Origin: Pseudomonadota bacterium
GTDB lineage: Bacteria > Pseudomonadota > Gammaproteobacteria > Acidiferrobacterales > UBA6901
Assembly: GCA_021783175.1 (NCBI GenBank)
Contig: JAJXUF010000032.1
Coordinates: 1-30,314 of the forward strand
Reading direction: 5' to 3'
DNA: 30,314 bases
Part shown: piece by piece, positions 7,281-15,752 of the stretch
How positions within the stretch are numbered: the stretch's first letter is position 1
How the letters are laid out: the number at the start of each line of letters is the position of its first letter
Notes under the pieces: generated by a model
The model's input: the letters and a program-made list of their open reading frames with translations, nothing else
What the model was told of the DNA's origin: nothing
Database searches by the model: none
Position numbers and translations under genes: made by a program

Positions 7281-8669
7281 TCAGATGTCGAAAGTTTCAT
7301 GCAGTTTCGGCAGCGTCACTATCGTTCCGTCAAGTCTTGTCGCAAAGACTTTCATGACCTCTTCTTCACCGTGAACCAGGAACGTACGTGCGGCGCCCGT
7401 TTGTTTATGCCACGCGAGCAGTTCTGCCTGGTCAGCGTGCGCGGAAAAGCCGTTGATAGTGTGAATATGGGCGCGCACCGGTACCTCCTCGCCGAACAGG
7501 TGCACTTGCTTTGCACCATCGATGATGTGCCGCGCCAGAGTCCCGCTGGCAGCGTACCCGACAAACACGATGCTCGATTCCTTGCGCCAGAGATTGTGTT
7601 TGAGGTGATGGCGTACCCGGCCGCCCGTACACATGCCGGAGCCCGCCAGAATAATGGCTCCACCGCTGATGCGGTTTAGCGCCATAGACTCGGAGGTCTC
7701 TCTGGTAAAATGCAAACCAGGCACGTGAAAGGGATCCTTCCCCTTATTGAACAGCTCAACAGTTTTGCGATCGTAGCATTCAGGGTGATGCTCGAAGATC
7801 TGTGTGGCGGAAATAGCCATGGGTGAGTCAAGGAACACCTGTGTTGATGCGGACAGCCGGCCGTTATCGACACCTTCATGAAGGAAATAGAGCAGTTCCT
7901 GCGCACGCTCGAGCGCGAATGTGGGAATGATCACATTGCCGCCACGCCGATAGCTTTGCGCAATCGCTTCATAGAGCTCTTCAATGGAGATCGGCAACGG
8001 TTTATGCCGGCGATCGCCGTAAGTTGTTTCCATCACCACTACATCGATATTTGGTGGCACTACCGGATCGCGCAGCAGGGGGCGTCCGCTGTTGCCAAGA
8101 TCTCCGGAAAAAAACACGTTGCGCTTGTGATGCTCTTCGGCCAGTTCGAGATAGATGCTGGCCGAGCCGAGAATATGTCCGGCATCGAAAAAAGTGGCGC
8201 GCAAGCCTGGCGCGAGATCGATGGTCTTGCCGTAGGCAGCTGTTCGGCCAAAATATTCCAGGCAATTAAGGGCATCGAGAATTGTGTAGAGCGGCTCAGG
8301 GGCTTCTTGCGCTGCGCCGCGACGCGACGCACGCCTTGCTTGGTAACGCGCCTCCTCCTCGTGGAGGTGGGCGGCGTCAAGCATCACCAGGCGCGCCAGT
8401 TCGCGCGACGCGGAAGTGGTAAGGATTTCGCCACGAAAACCGCGTTTGGCAAGTAGCGGCAGGCGGCCGCAGTGGTCTAGGTGCGCATGGGTTAGCAGAA
8501 CATAATCGATCGTGGCCGGATCAAATCCAAAGGACTCGGCATTTTCCTCGTTGAGCTCGCGATTGCCCTGGTAGAGTCCGCAATCTATCAAAATGCGCCG
8601 GCCGGCACATTCGACAAGATGGCATGACCCAGTTACTCCGCGATCAGCGCCATGAAAGGAGAGTTTCAT
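7281..8669 (-). CDS. MBL-fold/beta-CASP RNase (CPSF-like)
   Basis: The ATG at 8667-8669 (MKLSFHGADRGVTGSCHLVE) gives 462 residues, the family norm; an upstream TTG would add 12 unconserved residues. The metallo-beta-lactamase motif THAHLDHCG supplies H61, H63, D65 and H66. Further metal ligands lie in AGHILGSAS and FFSGDLG. The beta-CASP part has METTYGDR and IPTFALERAQELL, and the RMMBL part has GFSAHADQAELLAW and LVHGEEE. This architecture matches single-chain bacterial and archaeal RNases related to CPSF-73 and Thermus TTHA0252, which cut single-stranded RNA using two zinc ions. No KH domain is present. It is transcribed opposite to its neighbours. Confidence 0.9.
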   Translation of the reverse strand: MKLSFHGADRGVTGSCHLVECAGRRILIDCGLYQGNRELNEENAESFGFDPATIDYVLLTHAHLDHCGRLPLLAKRGFRGEILTTSASRELARLVMLDAAHLHEEEARYQARRASRRGAAQEAPEPLYTILDALNCLEYFGRTAAYGKTIDLAPGLRATFFDAGHILGSASIYLELAEEHHKRNVFFSGDLGNSGRPLLRDPVVPPNIDVVVMETTYGDRRHKPLPISIEELYEAIAQSYRRGGNVIIPTFALERAQELLYFLHEGVDNGRLSASTQVFLDSPMAISATQIFEHHPECYDRKTVELFNKGKDPFHVPGLHFTRETSESMALNRISGGAIILAGSGMCTGGRVRHHLKHNLWRKESSIVFVGYAASGTLARHIIDGAKQVHLFGEEVPVRAHIHTINGFSAHADQAELLAWHKQTGAARTFLVHGEEEVMKVFATRLDGTIVTLPKLHETFDI

Positions 8670-8861
8670 TGACCATCTCGGTGACTGGTTCTTGTTGAAA
8701 CGCAAATGGACATGCGGTACAGCATGACGCGCAAGTTCATCTGCATCATTGGACGGATCCTGCAGGTCCAGGAACAGATGATCGCTTCATGATGTTGCCG
8801 ATGCCAAGCTAATGTAGCACGGCAGCAGGGGGATTGCATTTGGCCTGCGGGACGGTCAGAC

Positions 8862-9219
8862 CTGGTGAATGCGGGTCTTGATTTCTTTCAGGAGCATTGC
8901 GTACCCATGGTCCTCGTTGCGCGCGATAGGCGTCGCGCGACCGAGATCAGTGTGTTGCCTGACGCTGTCCTCGCAGCCGACCCTTCGCCGGAGTTCGCGC
9001 CCGGAGACATTGAAGAGCTCAAGATCGGAAACATCGTTCCGGCCGATGTGCGGCCGGCGCAGACGGAATTGATGGCAGTAGGGTTGAAGAAATGGAACTC
9101 GCGTGAACTTCCATGCGCTGGTGGTTCTAGTCGTGCGCGGGAAACCGGAGCACCGTCATCATTTTCAGAATTTGGTGATCCGAATCACCGATTTTCGCAC
9201 ATTCGTAACGCTGGTCTGA
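8862..9219 (+). pseudogene. Remnant of plasma-membrane-type proton P-type ATPase
   Basis: In the frame beginning at 8862 the peptide LVNAGLDFFQEH matches the end of transmembrane helix 2 of Pma1-type proton ATPases (NAGLGFWEE-like). RDRRRATEISVLPD and FAPGDIEELKIGNIVPADVR follow and match the actuator-domain LVPGD...GDIVPADxR signature. Near 9157 the sense moves to another frame, where HHFQNLVIRITDF resembles the S-HFQ-AV-KI-NF segment before helix 3; a TGA follows at 9217-9219. The TGES loop, the DKTGT phosphorylation site and everything beyond are absent. The gene is therefore heavily deleted and frameshifted. The MBL nuclease gene lies upstream on the opposite strand. Confidence 0.6.
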
Positions 9220-10003
9220 TCGCAACAAACTTGATGATCAGCCTATTCAGCTGCCAAAACCGGCTGGAAATCGCAAGGATCAAGATGCCCGACGTGCCGC
9301 GTGGCGAATGCATGTTGGCGTCTTGGCGCGATAGACTTGATGATAATCAAGCGATAATGAGAGAGCGAATTTCGATCCTTCGACACAACAGTGCCAAATC
9401 CCCAGCCGGCCTTACCCGTATGAATTTTCCGGGAATCGCCAGCAAGGCATGGCGCAGCGCGGGATCGAGCAGTCGCCGCGCCGGAAGTCGATTCTTTTAA
9501 ATACCGGATATGCACAGTCTTATTATTCTCCCAGTGTTGGGTGGTATTCGATAAGTGACGGCAACTGGAACCTGGTCAAAAGCGGAAAGGACGGGTTGGC
9601 ACATCTGCTGTAACCATACTTCACCGGCACGGCGCCCACCGAATCCGGCCGAACTGTTACTTATATCTACTTCGGCGTAGTCCGGCGAAATCAAAGTTGA
9701 TTCAGTTTGTCCCGCTGAAGAATTAAAGCAACCTCGTTGCTCCCGACACAAAACTCAATTTCGGCGGAACGGATAGGGCTGCCCTATCGGTCCGTCGACT
9801 GAGGGTGATTTGCCCCGGGGATCACTCCCGGACGGCTCACGGTGCGCGGACCTCAGGCCGCGGATAGAAAAAATCGTCGTATTTAGATGGTTTTTGGCGG
9901 CGAGGTGCTGGTCGTGCACTTAGAAAAGTTCCATAATGGTGGAACTCTGGTGCCTGGCATGTTCTAACGCAGTTAACTTTAAACAAGAAAGGCTTGCGAA
10001 CCA
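9220..10003. other. Non-coding or decayed stretch before ctaG
   Basis: No intact gene in about 780 bases. The first 250 bases keep some coding-like composition and may be further ATPase debris (for example DDQPIQLPKPAGNRKDQDA in one frame), but I cannot assign it. The remainder, about 9500-10003, shows nothing I can name. The AAGAAAGG at 9985-9992 is the likely ribosome site of ctaG. Confidence 0.35.
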
Positions 10004-10864
10004 ATGCAACCAATCCTCTTTTATTTGAAGCCCTGGGACTTTTCCCCCACTGTGCTTTTGGCCTGTACCTTGCCCACGGCGGCATACGTACGGGGCTTGG
10101 TCATCGCCAAGCGGGCCGGAGAGGGTGACGGCTTCTGGCGACCGTTCTCATATTTCCTGGGAATCGGGCTGATATATGTAATGCTGCAAACCTACTATGA
10201 TTATCTCGCGCAGCACATGTTCTTCCTGCACCGTCTGCAGCATCTGGTTTTGCATCATATAGGCCCCTTCTTGGTGGCCATTGCCGCGCCCTGGAGCGCC
10301 ATGGCTCGCGGCGTGCCGGATCGTCTGCGGGAACGGGTGCTCCGGCCGATTGTCGCAAACCGGCCGGTGCAGTCGCTTTACGCTTTCCTGCAGAACCCCG
10401 TTGTTGCGCCCTTCCTGTTTATGGGAATGGTCTATTTCTGGCTCACCCCGTCCATTCATTTTACGGCCATGCTTGATATCAACAGGTACCGTGCCATGAA
10501 CTGGGGCATGGTGATTGACGGAATACTCTTCTGGTGGCTGATGGTTGCTCCGCGCAATCCTCTGGGGCATGCCAATATCAGTTATATGGCCCGCATCCTG
10601 ATCCTCTTTATTGTGATGGTTCTTCAACTCGTGCTGGGCGCATACATTACCCTTCACAAGTCAGTACTTTTCAATGTGTATGGCCTTTGCGGGCGCGCCT
10701 GGAACATCGATCCCATGATGGACCAGCAGTTGGGAGGGCTGATCACATGGATTCCGCCGTCAATGATGAGTGTCGTAGGCATCCTCGTCGTCTTGCGGCG
10801 TATCATGCACGATCCGGAGTCGCCGCCGCTTGTATCTGGAATGACGGAAACAGCGGCACAGTAA
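10004..10864 (+). CDS. ctaG: Cytochrome c oxidase assembly factor, caa3-type CtaG family
   Basis: A 286-residue, very hydrophobic protein with about seven membrane helices, matching the CtaG_Cox family (Bacillus caa3 type, unrelated to the Cox11 proteins also called CtaG). The characteristic histidine region is HRLQHLVLHHIGPFLVAIAA (about 75-94). Later segments include VYFWLTPSIHF, VIDGILFWWLMV and VLGAYITLHKSVLF. The family acts in copper delivery to, or assembly of, haem-copper oxidases in the inner membrane. It is followed after 3 bases by a PCuAC chaperone gene and then a SCO gene, which strongly supports a copper-insertion role. No oxidase subunit gene lies in the window. Confidence 0.88.
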   Translation: MQPILFYLKPWDFSPTVLLACTLPTAAYVRGLVIAKRAGEGDGFWRPFSYFLGIGLIYVMLQTYYDYLAQHMFFLHRLQHLVLHHIGPFLVAIAAPWSAMARGVPDRLRERVLRPIVANRPVQSLYAFLQNPVVAPFLFMGMVYFWLTPSIHFTAMLDINRYRAMNWGMVIDGILFWWLMVAPRNPLGHANISYMARILILFIVMVLQLVLGAYITLHKSVLFNVYGLCGRAWNIDPMMDQQLGGLITWIPPSMMSVVGILVVLRRIMHDPESPPLVSGMTETAAQ

Positions 10865-10867
10865 AGA

Positions 10868-11371
10868 GTGTCTATTGGTTTTTGCCGGCCATCCATGCCG
10901 ACGACGAATACGGGGAAAATCAACTATCCGGATTGGCCGCTTTTTTGGCGGGCGGCGGTTTTGCTTTTTCCCCTGATTGCGCCGGCGTTAACGTTCGCGT
11001 CGCCGCAAATCACTGTCGCGCATGGGCGCATCCGTCTGCTTCCCGGCGGGCTGCCACTGGCCGGTTACTTTGATCTTGTGAACGACAGTAATCAGCGGGT
11101 TACTTTGGTCGATGCGTCGAGTCCGGTGTTTCGCACAGTTGAGCTGCATCGCAGCTCAGAGAAGGACGGAATGTCGTCCATGATTTCCGTCCGGCGCATC
11201 GAGGTAATTGCTGGCAGGACCTTCCACTTTTCCCCGGACGGATACCATCTCATGCTCATGGGACGCAGGAGATCATTGCGCGTGGGCGATAAGGTGCCGG
11301 TGACGCTGCAATTCTCCGGTGACAAGACTCTTCAGGTAATTTTCAAAATCGAGGGAGCAGACAGCCAATGA
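10868..11371 (+). CDS. PCuAC-type periplasmic copper chaperone
   Basis: The 167-residue frame starts at GTG 10868; an ATG at 10895 is an alternative. A hydrophobic export signal (FWRAAVLLFPLIAPALTFAS) precedes a cupredoxin-like domain. Copper-ligand positions of the PCuAC (DUF461) family are visible: VELHRSSEKDGMSSM supplies a histidine and methionines, and GYHLMLMG supplies a histidine and further methionines. PCuAC proteins carry Cu(I) in the periplasm and pass it to the Cu-A or Cu-B site of cytochrome oxidase, together with SCO. The gene starts 3 bases after ctaG and overlaps the SCO gene by 4 bases, so the three are almost certainly co-translated. Confidence 0.85.
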   Translation: MSIGFCRPSMPTTNTGKINYPDWPLFWRAAVLLFPLIAPALTFASPQITVAHGRIRLLPGGLPLAGYFDLVNDSNQRVTLVDASSPVFRTVELHRSSEKDGMSSMISVRRIEVIAGRTFHFSPDGYHLMLMGRRRSLRVGDKVPVTLQFSGDKTLQVIFKIEGADSQ

Positions 11372-11982
11372 TGCAGTTTTCCAGCAGTGCGATGAGTCAA
11401 CGTCGATGGGTGACGCTGCTTTCCTTTGTCCTATTACTGTCTTTGTCAGCTTGCAGTCAGCCAAAGCCGTGGGCACTGGACAACCTTTCGGGCCTCATGC
11501 CTCGGCTGAAATTTAACCTGACCAATGATGCCGGCCAAGAGGTCAACGCCGCTGCTTATCGTGGCAAGGTGGTGTTGCTTTATTTTGGCTATACCCACTG
11601 CCCCGACGTGTGTCCGACCGCCCTTGCCAAGCTGGCAGAAGCCATCCACGGCCTTGGCGCGAACGCATCAAAGACCCGGATACTATTTGTCACGGTTGAT
11701 CCAGAGCGTGATAGTGTTGCCGTGCTTCATAAATACGTGCAAGCATTTGGGCCGGAATTTGTCGGTCTGCGGGGCAGTGATGACTCGACCGAGGCGCTGG
11801 CCAAGCGTTATCGTGTTGCTTTCACGCGCCAGAAGCCCAACAGGCGCGGAGACTACGACGTTACCCACAGCAGTGCGGTATTCATCTTTGACGGCAAAGG
11901 AAAAGTGCGGCTTCTTGCAACGGACTCGGATTCGGCAGCTTCGATCAGCCATGATCTTCGATTGCTGCTTGATGTCGGCTAA
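11368..11982 (+). CDS. SCO1/SenC family copper-delivery lipoprotein
   Basis: A 204-residue thioredoxin-fold protein. A lipoprotein signal ends in LSAC with the lipidated C29. The copper site is complete: HCPDVCP gives C78 and C82, and YDVTHSSAVF gives H167. FVTVDPERDS and the FIFDGKGKVRLL strand are typical. SCO proteins reduce or metallate the Cu-A centre of cytochrome c oxidase and are anchored on the periplasmic face of the inner membrane. The start codon lies within the upstream stop (ATGA, 11368-11371), showing translational coupling. A short C4-AGGA-G4 hairpin at 12003-12014 follows the gene and may mark the transcript end, though its T-run is poor. Confidence 0.92.
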   Translation: MMQFSSSAMSQRRWVTLLSFVLLLSLSACSQPKPWALDNLSGLMPRLKFNLTNDAGQEVNAAAYRGKVVLLYFGYTHCPDVCPTALAKLAEAIHGLGANASKTRILFVTVDPERDSVAVLHKYVQAFGPEFVGLRGSDDSTEALAKRYRVAFTRQKPNRRGDYDVTHSSAVFIFDGKGKVRLLATDSDSAASISHDLRLLLDVG

Positions 11983-12175
11983 ACCTGCATTGATATTTGC
12001 TTCCCCAGGAGGGGCTTGATTTCACCGGCGCGTAAGTCGCAGGCTGGAATCAAAAGCATCCCCGCGGGCCATTTTTTACCTACTAGCCACGTAGCTGCAA
12101 GCGCAGTTCATGTGTGCGCCTATGCCCGCACGCTGCCAGAAAAGACGCTTCTGGGAATCGATGCGGAGCCGCGCA

Positions 12176-12769
12176 TCAGCCGATCTTCTCGACGATCTCC
12201 GAAAGTGAAGCGGCCGGCGAAACAATTTGGGTAACGTCTTCCCCCAACAGCTTGCTGATCTGGCTGGTGGAAAACATGCCGATCACCTGATGTGCACCGC
12301 GGTCGCGATCAATTCTTGCGAGCAACGCATGCTGGCGTCCGAGGGTGCGCAAGGTCTCTACGATATCGCCGACGACCGCCGACTCTATGCGGGCGGCATC
12401 AAACACTTGAATGTCAGATTGTGGTGTCATGATTGAAGCGACCGTAAGCGTTGTGCGTGGCAGGCGCGTCTGCTGGGTCACTTTGATCGGTCGTTCCCCC
12501 ATAATGTCCGTGATGGTGATGAGACCAATGATTTCCTCGATGTCGTTCACCACGAAAAGGAGGCGCACGCCCGCTGTTTTCATCTTGCGCAGTGCCATGT
12601 CGATTGGCGCCTGGGGGGTGATTGTAATTGGGGTGACTGTGGAAAAATCGGTCACAACCATTGTCGCAGGACTTTCAAGCCTGACGACCGGAGCGCTTCT
12701 TATGCGGGGGCTGAAGGTTGATTGCGGCAACAAGGAAACGGCCGGCAGATTGAAATACCGCTGGGACAT
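12176..12769 (-). CDS. CBS-domain protein
   Basis: The start is set by GGAGGT eleven bases upstream of ATG 12769 (MSQRYFNLPAVSLLPQ), giving 197 residues. Two CBS motifs form one Bateman module. The first runs about 55-100 (TPQAPIDMALRKMKTAGVRL, FVVNDIEEIIGLITITDIMG). The second runs about 120-185 (VASIMTP, AARIESAVVGDIVETLRTLG, HQVIGMFSTSQISKLLG). Such modules bind adenine nucleotides and usually sense energy state. The N-terminal 45 residues are not conserved, and no effector domain is attached. The gene is convergent with the copper operon. Stand-alone CBS proteins often belong to stress or redox regulons, but no target is evident here. Confidence 0.85.
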   Translation of the reverse strand: MSQRYFNLPAVSLLPQSTFSPRIRSAPVVRLESPATMVVTDFSTVTPITITPQAPIDMALRKMKTAGVRLLFVVNDIEEIIGLITITDIMGERPIKVTQQTRLPRTTLTVASIMTPQSDIQVFDAARIESAVVGDIVETLRTLGRQHALLARIDRDRGAHQVIGMFSTSQISKLLGEDVTQIVSPAASLSEIVEKIG

Positions 12770-13252
12770 GACGCACCTCCTCAATCGAATGCGTGCTGAA
12801 GTCGTTGAAGCGGATAGCCGACCCATTGTGAGCGGCGCTGTCCGCAGCGTGTGGTCAAGCATCGCTAAAGCAACCGGCATGCCAGAGTGCGCATCTGCTG
12901 GAAAAATCGGATTTGCGTAGAGTTTCCGCGGACTTGGACCAACATTTGAGTTTTGACAGGCGAGCTTCGGAGTCGCTGAATGCGTGCATGTGGTGCAGCG
13001 CACGCATCTGATGCACTAATTAGAGTCGTTTCAGATTTCGATCGACAGAGCGCGGTGTCCGTTGCCTGGCGCGTGTTCAGTACAAGGAAAGCGATAGGTG
13101 CTGCAGCATACCGCCGGCTCTCGGTGATTTGCGGTAAACTTCCGGCGAGATGGATTAACACACCTGACGATGCTAGGTTCAACGCGTCAACATGGTGCAG
13201 TACACTATCGCCAGCTTGACCGCCACGCTGGCCTGATTGTGGAATTGTGAAA
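12770..13252. other. Intergenic stretch between CBS and Lar-like genes
   Basis: Nothing I can name. Open frames on both strands here lack motifs and ribosome sites. The stretch must hold the promoters of the divergent CBS gene (minus) and Lar-like gene (plus), but no clear hexamers stand out. Confidence 0.35.
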
Positions 13253-13471
13253 ATGAGAAAATGTACTTGTGGAGCAGAAGCTGATGTACGGCGCGTAAGC
13301 CTCAGGGCTTCTGATGGAAGTGAGGAAATTGTTTACCGGGTAATCTGTCCGGTATGTGGCCAACTCGGCCCGGCAGTGTCTGCGGCGGGAAAGGAAGAAG
13401 CCCAGGCAATTGCCGAGGCAGTAAAGGCCTGGAACGCGATGATTGCGAAGGTCCGCCCGCTCGAGGCCTGA
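13253..13471 (+). CDS. Small Lar-like zinc-ribbon protein
   Basis: A 72-residue product (MRKCTCGAEADVRRVS...) with two cysteine pairs, CTCG near the N-terminus and CPVCGQLGP about 28 residues later, then AIAEAVKAWNAMI. This pattern, a CPxCG knuckle, a second CxxCG-xGP knuckle and a closing A-AI--WN helix, is that of the Lar restriction-alleviation family. It is common in prophages and enterobacteria, where Lar modulates type I restriction. The first pair is CxC rather than CxxC, which is unusual. A GTG at 13247 is an alternative start. Function here is unproven: many proteins with this ribbon are uncharacterised, and the nearest restriction-type gene in the window is about 8 kb away. Confidence 0.65.
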   Translation: MRKCTCGAEADVRRVSLRASDGSEEIVYRVICPVCGQLGPAVSAAGKEEAQAIAEAVKAWNAMIAKVRPLEA

Positions 13472-13752
13472 CGCAGACAAGCGCAAGCAAGCTTAGCGCA
13501 AGAGACTAAGGATTTAGTGAAGGGCTAGAACAACCGTGTGGGCGCTTGCTGTTGGTTGCGTGAAATGGTTGGCCGCTCGTAAATTCTGGGACAACTTGCC
13601 CGGTGCTTAGTTGGGCTGCGGCGGAGCAGGGTGCTGATGAGTTCATTCATCATCGAACCAGTATGCCGGTGTCTTGTCCCGCGCGTGTCGCAATCGGCAT
13701 GCCCGTTGGGCTCTCCTGCCGGTGACTATCTCAGTATTGGAGGCCATATTTC

Positions 13753-14721
13753 GTGCGAGCCGTTATCTTTGAGCGAACTGGGCGCCCGGAAGACGTAATT
13801 TCCGTGGGTGCTGCGCCACAACCTGCTTGCCCGCCCGGTGCAGTTCTGATCAAAGTCTCGGCAAATCCGATTCAGCCGGCCGATTTTCTGTTCATCTCCG
13901 GGCGTTATCGAATCAAGCCGGCTTTCCCGCAAGTGGCCGGGCTTGAAGGGGCGGGAACAATTGTTACCTGCGGCGCGGGCGTGACGGGACTGACCCCGGG
14001 CCAGCGCGTCGCCTTTCGCAGTCCAGGTGCCTGGGCAGAATATGTCGTTGCTCCGGTTGCACGCATTTATCCCGTGCCGCCAGGGGTTAGCGATGCGGTA
14101 GCATGCCAGTTTGCGCTCAATCCGCTGACTGCCTGGGCGTTGCTGGCAATATGTGATCTGCCGCCGAATTCGCGCATTTTAATCACAGCTGGACGCTCCG
14201 CTGTGGCCCGTCTCCTGACACGGCTGGCGCGTCGTAGACAGCTGCAGGTGGCATTGCTTGTGCGCAATGGAGGCGGATATGCGCTGCTGAATGGTGAAAG
14301 CGGCGACACGGTCGTCACGGCTGGCTCAGTGGAACATGTACTGGCACATGCAGGCGCAAGTAATTCGTATCACGCCATTTTGGATTCGGTTGGGGGTCCT
14401 GATGTCCTGCCCTTGATCGATGCCCTCGAAGCGCGCGGCCGCCTGATTTCCTATGGTGTGCTCGATGACAGGGAAATCGTGATCAGGAGCTCGCGCATTC
14501 TCTACAAGAACATGATTTGGCAGGGGTTTGGTATCGATGGTTGGCTCGACAATACATCGAAGTCGGAGTTGCAAACAGCACAGAAGGAATTGTGGGAACT
14601 GCTCGTAGCGAATCCCGATTTGCTTCCGGTAGCCGAAAGTTTTGATTTGTCCCGAGTCGTGGAAGCTGTTCTCGCGGCATCTGGCGGGCGCCAAAATGGC
14701 AAGGTCCTTCTGAGTAGATAG
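13753..14721 (+). CDS. Zinc-independent MDR oxidoreductase (quinone/enoyl reductase-like)
   Basis: A 322-residue medium-chain dehydrogenase/reductase. GGAGG at 13739-13743 supports the GTG start. The N-terminal GroES-like domain has NPIQPADFLFISGRYRIKP and VAGLEGAGTIV, typical of the trans-2-enoyl-CoA or quinone reductase branch. Cysteine and histidine zinc ligands of alcohol dehydrogenases are missing. The cofactor domain begins NSRILITAGRSAVARLLTRL and ends with the ILDSVGG and GRLISYGVL strands. At the glycine-rich turn the usual SAVGR reads SAVAR (A152), so the third glycine is lost. NADPH use is likely (VRN after strand 2). No operon partner is evident, so the substrate is unknown. Confidence 0.85.
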   Translation: MRAVIFERTGRPEDVISVGAAPQPACPPGAVLIKVSANPIQPADFLFISGRYRIKPAFPQVAGLEGAGTIVTCGAGVTGLTPGQRVAFRSPGAWAEYVVAPVARIYPVPPGVSDAVACQFALNPLTAWALLAICDLPPNSRILITAGRSAVARLLTRLARRRQLQVALLVRNGGGYALLNGESGDTVVTAGSVEHVLAHAGASNSYHAILDSVGGPDVLPLIDALEARGRLISYGVLDDREIVIRSSRILYKNMIWQGFGIDGWLDNTSKSELQTAQKELWELLVANPDLLPVAESFDLSRVVEAVLAASGGRQNGKVLLSR

Positions 14722-15279
14722 CGCGTCCCTTTTTCGTCCGGTCAGGAACAACGATTCGTTGATTTCCACTTTTCTCCGGTAACCAATTGCGATGGTGCGT
14801 CCTCACATCGCCTGTTCATTTGAAAAGTACATCCCTGATTTCCAATTTATGTGGCAATCCAGTCAATCGCGGAAGTGGATATCCGTGTATCGCAACGCTT
14901 GCCTGTAGTGGCGGGATCGCAGCAAATTGATTTCTTAGCCCGCTGACGTTGACAGCGCCCAAAGCGCAAACGTGTCTGCAAAATCGCAATCTATTACTTT
15001 TGGAATACTGGTCGTCGATCGGTGTTGCTATCGCGACGAGTTTTGCTGCAATTAGTTCCGTTGCCGATCTCCCGCAAAGAGATGTACTAGACGAAAGTAA
15101 GATGTCATCAATCGCCGCGTAGAAAAAACGCCGCAATCAGGATGGCGAAATAACTAAGTCAAAAATTTCGCATTGACTTCCCCTCCCCCTGTGCTTTTTT
15201 TCACATATAGCGAACAGTCATTACGGCGACATTGCGCCCCCGGTATGCGAACTAATTCGGATTGGAAACGGAGGTCATT
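14722..15279. other. Leader region of the chemosensory operon
   Basis: No gene seen in about 560 bases. A short inverted repeat CAACGA-T-TCGTTG lies at 14749-14761 just after the MDR gene. Around 15172-15220 there is a pyrimidine-rich tract between TTGACT and CATATA. The hexamers are too far apart (25 bases) for a standard sigma-70 promoter, and I see no sigma-54 consensus. The operon promoter is presumably within this region but cannot be placed. Confidence 0.4.
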
Positions 15280-15687
15280 TTGGAAAACTTGGATCTGAGG
15301 GCACTGGTTGTCGACGACAGCTTGACGATGCGCCGCCTGATGGACATCACTCTAGGACAGCTTGGTTTCAGCATTGATTTCGCCGATTGCGGCAATGACG
15401 CATTAAACCTGGTCAGGGTCCGTCGGTACAGCATCGTTTTCCTAGACGTAATGCTGCCTGACATCGACGGCTATCGCGTCTGTAAAGGTGTCAAAGGCGA
15501 CAAACGCACCCGCAATACGCCGGTCGTTATGCTCACCAGCAGGGACTCGGCCTTCGACAAGGTGCGCGGCAAGATGTCCGGCGCAGACAGCTACCTCATC
15601 AAGCCGCTCGAGCGCGCGGTGTTGCTGCAGACAATCAACAAGCTTCTTGCGTTGAGCGCTGCTTCCGACACAGCGGCAGCAGGTTGA
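15280..15687 (+). CDS. pilG: PilG-like single-domain response regulator
   Basis: GGAGGT at 15270-15275 supports a TTG start at 15280, giving 135 residues. It is a lone CheY-like receiver: acidic pair in ALVVDDSLTMRRLM, phospho-acceptor in IVFLDVMLPDIDGYRVCK, threonine in VVMLTSRDS, and lysine in SYLIKPLE. PilG is the receiver of the Pil/Chp system that promotes type IV pilus extension and, in Pseudomonas, cAMP production. Being first in a pil/chp-ordered operon supports the assignment over a generic CheY. The small C-terminal tail is alanine-rich. It is followed 65 bases later by the first PilH-like gene. Confidence 0.82.
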   Translation: MENLDLRALVVDDSLTMRRLMDITLGQLGFSIDFADCGNDALNLVRVRRYSIVFLDVMLPDIDGYRVCKGVKGDKRTRNTPVVMLTSRDSAFDKVRGKMSGADSYLIKPLERAVLLQTINKLLALSAASDTAAAG

Positions 15688-15752
15688 TCCGTGAGGACGG
15701 AAACCTTTTCTCTCTCAACCATAACATTAACTTCCATCAAGGAGATTCTCAC

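Noticed and set aside
8865..9500. A single intact 211-residue gene
   Set aside because: Only the first part matches the ATPase actuator domain. The HHFQ segment continues in another frame, and the rest has no coherent protein character.
15172..15215. Sigma-70 promoter for the chemosensory operon (TTGACT ... CATATA)
   Set aside because: The hexamers are 25 bases apart, far from the normal 16-18.
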